From positions 62,556-126,555 of the forward strand of contig NZ_SMNA01000009.1 in NCBI RefSeq assembly GCF_004353825.1: a DNA stretch of 64,000 bases, written 5' to 3'. Both the position numbers and the translations under genes were made by a program. How positions within the stretch are numbered: the first letter of the stretch is position 1; each line of letters opens with the position of its first letter. Source of the DNA: Occultella glacieicola (GTDB taxonomy: Bacteria > Actinomycetota > Actinomycetes > Actinomycetales > Beutenbergiaceae). A model generated the notes under the pieces. It worked only from the letters and a program-made list of their open reading frames with translations. It searched no databases and was not told where the DNA came from. Positions 24,166 through 30,372 of the stretch are shown piece after piece.

Positions 24166-25413
24166 ATGAGCGAACAGCCCCCGCGTCCTGGCCCGCTCGG
24201 TCCCGGTTTCCGGAACGTCTTCGTCGCGAACCTGGGGTCCAGCCTCGCGGACGGGATCGCCCGGGTGGCCGCGCCGCTGCTCGCGGTCCGGCTCACCGAC
24301 GATCCGCTGCTGATCTCGGGAATCGCCGCCGTCGCACTGCTGCCCTGGCTGTTCTTCGCGATCCCGGCCGGGATCGTCCTGGACCGCATCGACCGACGGC
24401 GAGCCCTTGCCGTCGCGAACGCGGTGCGGACCGTACTGGCGGTCGCACTGTTCGTCCTGACCGCTACCGGCTCCCTGACGATCTGGTGGTTGTACGCCGT
24501 GATCTTCGTCTACGGCGCGTTCGAGACCCTCTACGACGGGGCGATCCGGGCGGTGGTCCCCAGCCTCGTCGAACGGCGCAGCCTGCCACGGGCGAACTCC
24601 CGGATCGAAGCAGGCGAGCTCGTGGTGCAGAACTTCGCGGCCGCGCCGTTCACGTCGGCTCTGTTCGCGGTCTCGGTCCTCATCCCGCTGGGGGTCGGGG
24701 TGCTCGGCTACGCGGTCGCCGGGTTGCTCGCCCTCTGGCTGCCGCTGGCCGCGGCCGGGGAGCACCACGGCACCGGCGGCGAGCGGGAGCGGGTGCCGTG
24801 GCGCGACGAGGTCCGGCAGGGACTGCGGTTCATCCTCGGGAACCGGACCCTGCGACCACTCTGGTTCCTGAGCACCGTGGTGGCCCTGGGCCACTCGGCG
24901 GCGACCGCGACCCTGGTGCTCTACGTGCTCGACCGGCTCGGCGTCCCCGAGGCCTGGTTCGGGGCGTTCATGCTCTCGATGGCCGTCGGCGGGCTCGTCG
25001 GCGCGTGGGTCGCGTCGCCGGCGAAGGAGCGCTTCGGCGCCGGCCCGGTGATGGCGGTCGCCAGCCTCGCCTCGGCCCTCGCCGTCGTCGCGATCGGCGT
25101 GTGGCCGACGGTGCCCGGCGCCGCCGTCGGACTGGCCGTCTCCTCCGGGGCCGTGACGGCCTGGAACGTGCTGGTCATGTCGTTGCGGCAGAGCATCATC
25201 CCGAGCCGGTTGCTCGGGCGGGTGCACGGCACCTGGCGAACCCTGTTGTGGGGGGTGATCCCGCTGGGCTCGGTCCTGGGGGGTCTGCTCGCCCGGGTCG
25301 ACCTGGTCACACCGCTGCTGGTCGGGGGTGGGCTCGCCGCGCTCACGAGCCTGCTCGGGTTCCGGTTCCTGTACTCCCTTCCCGACCCCGAGGACGTCGA
25401 GGCGACGCCGTGA
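24166..25413 (+). CDS. MFS transporter, enterobactin exporter-like
   Basis: A 415-residue major facilitator with about 12 transmembrane segments. The A-motif loop between helices 2 and 3 reads AGIVLDRIDRRRALAVANAV. RNVFVANLGSSLADGIARVA at the N-terminus and the loop VPSLVERRSLPRANSRIEAG match the EntS/MFS_3 exporter group, which export siderophores or drugs. ATG 24166 has GGGGAGG (24154-24160). It starts 63 bp after the pentapeptide gene and may be cotranscribed with it. It converges on trmL with only 4 bp between stops. Confidence 0.9.
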   Translation: MSEQPPRPGPLGPGFRNVFVANLGSSLADGIARVAAPLLAVRLTDDPLLISGIAAVALLPWLFFAIPAGIVLDRIDRRRALAVANAVRTVLAVALFVLTATGSLTIWWLYAVIFVYGAFETLYDGAIRAVVPSLVERRSLPRANSRIEAGELVVQNFAAAPFTSALFAVSVLIPLGVGVLGYAVAGLLALWLPLAAAGEHHGTGGERERVPWRDEVRQGLRFILGNRTLRPLWFLSTVVALGHSAATATLVLYVLDRLGVPEAWFGAFMLSMAVGGLVGAWVASPAKERFGAGPVMAVASLASALAVVAIGVWPTVPGAAVGLAVSSGAVTAWNVLVMSLRQSIIPSRLLGRVHGTWRTLLWGVIPLGSVLGGLLARVDLVTPLLVGGGLAALTSLLGFRFLYSLPDPEDVEATP

Positions 25414-25417
25414 GGCC

Positions 25418-25891
25418 TCAGGAGCCGCCGGCGTAGCCGTGCTGGCGCCAGGCCTCGTAGATCGCGAGGGCGGCGGAGTTGGACAGGTTGAGCGACCGGA
25501 TCCCCGGGAGCATCGGGATCCGCACCCGGTCCGTGACCCGCTCGTCGGTCAGCACGTGCTCGGGGAGGCCCGTCGGCTCGGGGCCGAACAGCAGCGTGTC
25601 GCCCGCGGCGTAGTCGACGTCGGTGAAGGACCGGGTCGCGTGGCCCGTGAAGGCGTACACCCGCCCGGTCCCGACGTCCTGCACGCGCGCCAGGGCGGTG
25701 TCGAGGTCAGGGTGCACCTCCACGCGCGCCAGGTCGTGATAGTCGAGGCCGGCCCGGCGCAGGTTGGCGTCGGAGAGGTCGAAGCCGAGGGGCTCGACCA
25801 GGTGCAGCGTGGTGCCGGTGGCGGCCGTCAACCGGATGGCGTTGCCGGAGTTGCCCGGGATCCGCGGCTCGAAGAACATGATGTGGAACAC
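25418..25891 (-). CDS. trmL: tRNA (cytidine(34)-2'-O)-methyltransferase
   Basis: A 157-residue SPOUT-class methyltransferase. Conserved parts: FEPRIPGNSGNAIRLTAATG at the N-terminus, RRAGLDYHDLARVEVH, the knot motif LLFGPEPTGLPEHVL, and the C-terminal RIPMLPGIRSLNLSNSAALA that binds AdoMet. It methylates the ribose of the wobble nucleotide in certain tRNA-Leu species. The start GTG 25891 was chosen because VFHIMFFEPRIP aligns with the start of known TrmL proteins; an ATG four codons later would cut off the first strand. Confidence 0.92.
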   Translation of the reverse strand: MFHIMFFEPRIPGNSGNAIRLTAATGTTLHLVEPLGFDLSDANLRRAGLDYHDLARVEVHPDLDTALARVQDVGTGRVYAFTGHATRSFTDVDYAAGDTLLFGPEPTGLPEHVLTDERVTDRVRIPMLPGIRSLNLSNSAALAIYEAWRQHGYAGGS

Positions 25892-25919
25892 CAGACCATC
25901 GTCCCACCGCGGGAGCGAG

Positions 25920-27092
25920 TCACCGGCCCGGCCAGGTCCAGGACGGCCGGCTGAGCAGCCCCTGCCCGGCGATCGTGGTCTCACCGAGGTCCTTGACGAG
26001 TTCGACCCGCTCCAGGTCCGCGCCGGTCAGGTCGGCGAGGGCCGCCTGTAGCGTCGCGGAATGGGTCACGACGACCACCTGCATCTCCTCGCTCGCGGCA
26101 TGGATCAGGCCCGCGAGCGGTCCGATCAGCTCCGGGTGCAGGCTCGTCTCCGGCTCGTTCAGCACGAGGAGTTCGGGTGGCCGCGGCGTCAACAGGGCAG
26201 CCGTCAGCATCAGGTAGCGCAGCGTTCCGTCGGATAGCTCGTCCGCCCGCATCGGTCGGAGCATGCCGTCCTGGCGCAGCGCGAGCCCGAACCGCCCGGC
26301 GTCGACCGACACCTCGATCCGGGAACCGGGGAACGCGGCATCGACGGTGCGGGCCAGAACGCCGGACCTGCCGATCTCCTCGATCGTCGCGAGCGCCGCC
26401 GCGAGGTCCGCACCGTCGTGGGCCAGGACCGGGGTGCGGGTCCCGACCGGTGCGAGCCGGGCCGGGGCCGACGCGTCCGTGCGCAGATGGTCGTAGAAGC
26501 GCCAGCCGCGCAACTGTTCGCGCAGTTCCAGCAGCTCCGGGGCGCGGTGCGGATCGGCGACGTGGCCGAGCATCGAGTCGTAGTCAGCGAGCGACCGCGT
26601 GAGCTCGGTCCAGGAGCGCCCGTCCCGCACCCTCACCACCGGTCCCCGGCGTTGGGCCAGGACCGCTGCCGGTCTGGCCACCGGACCGGACCAGACCGTC
26701 TCCACCTTGATCTCCGGGTCCAGGGCGAACCGGCCCGAACCCACATCGGGCCGGGGCAGACCCAGGTCCATGGCGTAGCCGAACCCGTCCCCGGCGAAGC
26801 CCAGTTGCAGGCGCACCGGCCCGGAGCGCCGCGTGCCCTGGACCGGCACCTCACCGCGACGCATCGAGGCGGAGATGGTCTCCGGGCCGGCCCAGAGCGT
26901 CGACGGCAGCCCACCCTCCCGGGCCAGCGCCGCGACGGCGCCGCCTCGCGCGGCGTCGGTGAGTAGCCGGAGTGCCCGGTACAGGCTGGACTTGCCGGAC
27001 CCGTTCGCCCCCGTGATCAGGGTCAACCGCCCGAGCGGCACCACCACGTCCCGCAGCGACCGATATCCCTGGACGGCGAGCGTGGTGAGCAT
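25920..27092 (-). CDS. RecF/ABC-type AAA ATPase of unknown function
   Basis: A 390-residue ATPase of the RecF-like AAA group. MLTTLAVQGYRSLRDVVVPL is the typical start, Walker A is TGANGSGKSSLYRALRLL (residues about 28-45), and the C-terminal half carries a signature-like LSDGTLRYLMLTAALL, Walker B LLVLNEPETSLHPEL, and the switch His in VVVTHSATLQAAL. Proteins like this are often solitary and some belong to defence systems, but no nuclease (TOPRIM/OLD) or partner gene adjoins here, so I assign no role. A minus-strand TACTGT (27105-27100) 7 nt before the ATG indicates a leaderless mRNA. Confidence 0.85.
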   Translation of the reverse strand: MLTTLAVQGYRSLRDVVVPLGRLTLITGANGSGKSSLYRALRLLTDAARGGAVAALAREGGLPSTLWAGPETISASMRRGEVPVQGTRRSGPVRLQLGFAGDGFGYAMDLGLPRPDVGSGRFALDPEIKVETVWSGPVARPAAVLAQRRGPVVRVRDGRSWTELTRSLADYDSMLGHVADPHRAPELLELREQLRGWRFYDHLRTDASAPARLAPVGTRTPVLAHDGADLAAALATIEEIGRSGVLARTVDAAFPGSRIEVSVDAGRFGLALRQDGMLRPMRADELSDGTLRYLMLTAALLTPRPPELLVLNEPETSLHPELIGPLAGLIHAASEEMQVVVVTHSATLQAALADLTGADLERVELVKDLGETTIAGQGLLSRPSWTWPGR

Positions 27093-27212
27093 GGACCGAA
27101 CAGTAGGGCCCAGGACCGACAGCGGGGCCGCCGTCGCCCGTTCCTGCCGACGGGCACGACAACTACTGGCAACCCGGTGGGGGTCCGGGCACCACGGCAT
27201 TACGGTCGCGCC

Positions 27213-28103
27213 ATGGCGCAGGAGCTGTCGGAACGGCCCGAAATTGCCCCGGGGGTCACCCTGACCACGGGAGAGGCCGGGCTGCCCATGATCCGGGTGG
27301 AGCGCGGACCGGCAGCGGGTTCGCTCTACCTGCACGGCGCCCACGTGGTCGAGTGGGTTCCGGTCGGGCGCGGTTCGGTCCTGTGGCGCAGCGCCGTACC
27401 GCACGACGGCGGGTCGGGACTGATCCGCGGTGGCGTCCCGATCTGCTTCCCCTGGTTCGGCAGCGGTCCGGACGGCGACCGCGATCCGCTGCACGGGTTC
27501 GCGGGCCGGCTCCCGTGGGAACTCGACGAGATCCGCGACACCGACGACGGCGTCCTGGTGGTACTGCAGCTGAGCGACTCACCGGCGACCACGGTCCACT
27601 GGCCGCACCGTTTCGAGGCGACCTATCAGGTGCTGTTCGGCGAGGACCTCCGGCTGAGCCTGCAGGTCCGCAACACCGGCACCGAGGCCTTCACGTTCGA
27701 GCAGGCCCTGCACAGCTACTTCACCGTCAACGACGTCGCCGGGATCGCGATCCGTGGACTCGAGGGCGCCACCTACACCGACCGGGCACCCGGGGCCGCC
27801 CACCCCAGGGGCGTGCTCGGCGGCCCGCTGCACATCGTGGGGGAGACCGACCGGGTCTTCGAGGAGACCACGGCCACGACCTACATCCAGGACACCCTGC
27901 ACACGGTGCGGATCGCGAAGACCGGCGCGTCCAGCACCGTCGTGTGGAACCCGTGGACGGACAAGGCTCAGGTCATGCCCGACTTCGGTGACGACGAGTG
28001 GCCCTGGATGGTGTGCGTGGAGTCCGGCAACGTCGGCTCCGACGCGATCACCCTCTCGCCCGGGCAGGCACACACGATGACCACCACGATCACGCTGGAC
28101 TGA
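27213..28103 (+). CDS. D-hexose-6-phosphate mutarotase (aldose 1-epimerase family)
   Basis: A 296-residue galactose-mutarotase-fold enzyme of the YeaD type. Landmarks: LYLHGAHVVEWVPVGRGSVL, the phosphate-binding IRGGVPICFPWFG, LHGFAGRLPWEL with a conserved His, HRFEATYQVLFGEDL, ALHSYFTV with the catalytic His, and the C-terminal VCVESGNVG with the catalytic Glu. It interconverts alpha and beta anomers of glucose-6-phosphate. TACGGT (27201-27206) lies 6 nt before ATG 27213, indicating leaderless transcription. Confidence 0.92.
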   Translation: MAQELSERPEIAPGVTLTTGEAGLPMIRVERGPAAGSLYLHGAHVVEWVPVGRGSVLWRSAVPHDGGSGLIRGGVPICFPWFGSGPDGDRDPLHGFAGRLPWELDEIRDTDDGVLVVLQLSDSPATTVHWPHRFEATYQVLFGEDLRLSLQVRNTGTEAFTFEQALHSYFTVNDVAGIAIRGLEGATYTDRAPGAAHPRGVLGGPLHIVGETDRVFEETTATTYIQDTLHTVRIAKTGASSTVVWNPWTDKAQVMPDFGDDEWPWMVCVESGNVGSDAITLSPGQAHTMTTTITLD

Positions 28104-28123
28104 CCGGTCCGCCGAGCCCGTCC

Positions 28124-28156
28124 GCGACCGGCGATGCCGGCCGGCAAGCCGGTCGC
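28124..28156 (+). terminator. Hairpin after the mutarotase gene
   Basis: GCGACCGGC (28124-28132) and GCCGGTCGC (28148-28156) form a perfect 9-bp stem 20 bp after the mutarotase stop. No T-run follows, which is common here. Confidence 0.6.
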
Positions 28157-28213
28157 CGTCGTGGTCGAGGATCGGGCACCCATCCGTTCGGCGACCCGCT
28201 CCGAATGACCCCT

Positions 28214-28258
28214 GACCGGACCATCCGGTCGAGAGCCCGACCGAGACGAGCGTATGGT
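28214..28258 (+). promoter_or_regulatory. Sigma-factor gene promoter with a dyad near -35
   Basis: GACCGGA-CCA-TCCGGTC (28214-28230) is a perfect 7-bp dyad ending just upstream of the expected -35 region. TATGGT (28253-28258) is the -10 box and the ATG begins 8 nt later at 28266. The dyad could be an operator; the binding factor is unknown. Confidence 0.6.
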
Positions 28259-28265
28259 TCCGCGA

Positions 28266-28868
28266 ATGCAACCGGTGCCGGGGGAACGAGAGCCCCTCGG
28301 CGGCGGTCCGACCCCGGACGAGCCGACCGAGTTGGCCGAGCTGCTCCGTCGGAGCGCGCGCGGGGACGAACACGCGTTCGCGCGACTGTACGACAGCACG
28401 TCGGCGCGGGTCTTCGGCGTCGTGGTGCGTGTGGTGCGTGACCGCGCCCAAGCGGCGGAGGTGACCCAGGACTGCTACCTGCAGGTGTGGCAGCAGTCGG
28501 CGCGGTTCGATGCGGCCCGCGGCTCGGTGCTCGCGTGGATGCTCACGCTGGCCCACCGACGCGCGGTGGACCGGGTGCGCTCGGCGCAGGCCGCCGGAGC
28601 GCGAGACGCACGCTACGCCGTGCGTGAGCCAACCCAGGAGCGCGATGTCGGCGAGGCGGTCGTGGACAAGTTGGAGGCCGAACGTGTGCGTAAGGCCCTG
28701 GGGACCCTGACCGGGATCCAGCGCGAGGCGATCGAGCTCGCCTATCTGGGTGGCTACACCCACACGGAGGTGGCCGGCCTCCTCGACATCCCGCTCGGCA
28801 CGGCGAAGACTCGGCTACGGGACGGACTGATCCGGCTACGAGACCATTTCGGGGGTGAGAGGCGATGA
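28266..28868 (+). CDS. sigK: ECF RNA polymerase sigma factor, SigK-like
   Basis: A 200-residue ECF sigma factor. Region 2: ELLRRSARGDEHAFARLYDS and VTQDCYLQVWQQSARFDA; region 2.4: GSVLAWMLTLAHRRAVDRVR. Region 4: LTGIQREAIELAYLGGYTHT and the recognition helix around IPLGTAKTRLRDGLIRLRDH. The sequence is closest to the actinobacterial SigK group, controlled by the membrane anti-sigma factor RskA. ATG 28266 is preferred over the in-frame ATG 28254 because the latter lies inside the -10 box. The stop overlaps the anti-sigma start (ATGA at 28865-28868). Confidence 0.9.
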   Translation: MQPVPGEREPLGGGPTPDEPTELAELLRRSARGDEHAFARLYDSTSARVFGVVVRVVRDRAQAAEVTQDCYLQVWQQSARFDAARGSVLAWMLTLAHRRAVDRVRSAQAAGARDARYAVREPTQERDVGEAVVDKLEAERVRKALGTLTGIQREAIELAYLGGYTHTEVAGLLDIPLGTAKTRLRDGLIRLRDHFGGERR

Positions 28869-29767
28869 CCGTGGAAGGTGAGTCGGCGCACGTGCTGACC
28901 GGGGCCTACGTCCTCGATGCGCTCGATGCCGACGAGCTCAGGGCGTTCGAGCTACACCTCGCGGCGTGCTGCGACTGCCGTGAGGAGGTGCAGTCCCTGC
29001 GTGCGGCCGTGTTGCGTCTGCCCGCCGTGAGCGCGGTGGCTCCACCGCCCGAGTTGCGTGGATCGGTGCTCGGCCTCATCTCGCAGGTGCGCCCCCTGCC
29101 GCCGCTGCCCGAGCACACGCTCGCCACCGACGGCACCGACGGCACCGACGGCACCGACGGCACCGACGGCACCGATCCCGAACGGTCGGTGTCCGGCGGC
29201 CCCGACCGCGACGCAGCGGCCGAGCCGGCCGAGCCGACCGAGCCGACCGAGCCGACCGAGTTCAGCCGTGCTCGGGCCCGCCGCGATCGGCGCGCCAACC
29301 GATGGCGACTCGTCGCGGCCGCGGCCGTGATCGTCGCCCTCGGCAGCGTGGGATGGGGAGTCCTCGGACCCGAGGAGCCGCCGGCTCGCGAGCTGGCGGG
29401 AGTGCAGCGGGAGAGCGAGGCCCAGCTGCTGGCCCTCCTGGAGGCGCCCGACCTCGAGGTCTATGCGAGCGGTGACGCCGCCGGGGTGCATGGCACTGTG
29501 TTGCGCTCGAGCGCCCTGGACAGTTCGGCCGCGGTCCTGCGGAACCTGCCGGGTCTGGGACCGGACGAGGTCTTCCAGGCGTGGACGCTCGAGGGGGCGG
29601 TCCCGGCGAGTGCCGGGTTGTTCGCGTCCTCGGACGGCGGTGCGATCGTGGTGCTCGAGGGTGACGTCCTCGGCGCGGACTCCGTTGCCGTGACGATCGA
29701 GCCGGCGGGTGGCTCGCCCGCACCGACCGGCGACATCCTGGTCCAGGTCCCCGTCGTGCAGTCCTAA
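28865..29767 (+). CDS. RskA-like membrane anti-sigma factor
   Basis: A 300-residue anti-sigma factor coupled to the sigma gene. The cytoplasmic N-terminus has the zinc-associated HLAACCDC motif (HxxxCxxC) within an ASD-like helical domain (LTGAYVLDALDADELRAFEL). A low-complexity linker holds TDG repeats (about residues 88-102) and PTE repeats (about 119-132). A single transmembrane helix (WRLVAAAAVIVALGSVGWGV) leads to an extracytoplasmic RskA-C domain (FQAWTLEGAVPASAGLF, VAVTIEPAGGSPAPTGDILV). It should hold the sigma factor inactive until proteolysed at the membrane. The nucleotide repeats within the linker are noted separately. Confidence 0.9.
   Translation: MTVEGESAHVLTGAYVLDALDADELRAFELHLAACCDCREEVQSLRAAVLRLPAVSAVAPPPELRGSVLGLISQVRPLPPLPEHTLATDGTDGTDGTDGTDGTDPERSVSGGPDRDAAAEPAEPTEPTEPTEFSRARARRDRRANRWRLVAAAAVIVALGSVGWGVLGPEEPPARELAGVQRESEAQLLALLEAPDLEVYASGDAAGVHGTVLRSSALDSSAAVLRNLPGLGPDEVFQAWTLEGAVPASAGLFASSDGGAIVVLEGDVLGADSVAVTIEPAGGSPAPTGDILVQVPVVQS
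29126..29260 (+). repeat. In-frame 9-bp tandem repeats in the anti-sigma gene
   Basis: Five perfect copies of ACCGACGGC run from 29126 to 29170 (Thr-Asp-Gly each), followed by a partial copy. A second array of the 9-mer GAGCCGACC (Glu-Pro-Thr; first copy GAGCCGGCC) runs from 29222 to 29257. Both are multiples of three, so slippage would change linker length without shifting the frame. Confidence 0.95.
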
Positions 29768-29874
29768 CCGCGGGTGAGCCCCACCGGGGCCCGCCGTGCC
29801 GGGGCCGCGGGCCCGCCGTACCCTGACCGGAACGGGTGCTCGCCAGGGGACCCGGCATCGAGGAGGTGGCACCC

Positions 29875-30036
29875 ATGCAGCAGGCACAGCCGACGGACCC
29901 TTCGGATCAGGAGCGGCGCGAGCCGAGCACGGACGACCAGGGGGAGGCGCCCGGTTCGGAGCACGAGGACACGTTCGTGGACGAGTCCGCCACACCCGAG
30001 CACGGGACCGGATCCGAGCCGGAGATCCCGGAGTAG
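29875..30036 (+). CDS. Small acidic hydrophilic protein
   Basis: A 53-residue protein rich in Glu, Asp, Pro and Ser (GEAPGSEHEDTFVDESATPE), without hydrophobic segments or cysteines and likely disordered. It is supported by GAGGAGG (29861-29867) 7 bp before ATG 29875 and by the strong hairpin terminator that follows. I do not recognise a family. TACCCT at 29819-29824 may be the -10 box, though the leader would be about 45 nt. Confidence 0.55.
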   Translation: MQQAQPTDPSDQERREPSTDDQGEAPGSEHEDTFVDESATPEHGTGSEPEIPE

Positions 30037-30086
30037 GACCCGCGGCCGTCCTTCGGCGAGACCGACAGCGACGACCTCGGCTACGA

Positions 30087-30121
30087 CGAAGGCCCCCGAC
30101 CGATCCGGTCGGGGGCCTTCG
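30087..30121. terminator. Strong symmetric hairpin between the acidic protein gene and tRNA-Leu
   Basis: A perfect 16-bp stem CGAAGGCCCCCGACCG / CGGTCGGGGGCCTTCG with a 3-nt loop. It lies between convergent units (small acidic protein on plus, tRNA-Leu on minus) and should terminate both. Confidence 0.85.
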
Positions 30122-30139
30122 CGTCGCTGTCTCAACGAG

Positions 30140-30225
30140 TGTCCGAGGGGGGACTTGAACCCCCACGCCCGATAAAGGGCACTAGCACCTCAAGCTAGCG
30201 CGTCTGCCAATTCCGCCACCCGGAC
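30140..30225 (-). tRNA. tRNA-Leu (anticodon GAG)
   Basis: Read on the minus strand, the 86-nt gene begins GTCCGGGTGGCGGAATTGG and ends GTTCAAGTCCCCCCTCGGACA. The acceptor stem GTCCGGG/CTCGGAC pairs with one G-T. The anticodon stem CTAGC/GCTAG closes the loop TTGAGGT, giving anticodon GAG (Leu codons CUC/CUU). The long variable arm (TGCCC-TTTATC-GGGCG) is typical of class II tRNA-Leu. GTTCAAG is the T loop. CCA is not encoded. Confidence 0.97.
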
Positions 30226-30305
30226 TCAGGTGGTCGTGAAGGGCCCGTTCGAGCCGCTCACAACGCCCGTAAAGATATCACGCGAGGGGCGCAGTTCCGA
30301 ACACG

Positions 30306-30341
30306 CCGATGGGGCCCGGCCGGGTGGCCGGGCCCCATCGG
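30306..30341 (-). terminator. Hairpin terminator of the subtilase gene
   Basis: A perfect 16-bp stem CCGATGGGGCCCGGCC / GGCCGGGCCCCATCGG with loop GGGT, located about 30 bp beyond the stop of the minus-strand subtilase gene. Confidence 0.85.
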
Positions 30342-30372
30342 TTCAGCCCTGGTTCAACTCCGGTTCAGCGGA

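Noticed and set aside
25920-27092. Solitary RecF-like ATPase as part of an anti-phage defence system
   Set aside because: No TOPRIM/OLD nuclease domain, no effector or partner gene, and the neighbours are housekeeping genes (trmL, mutarotase).
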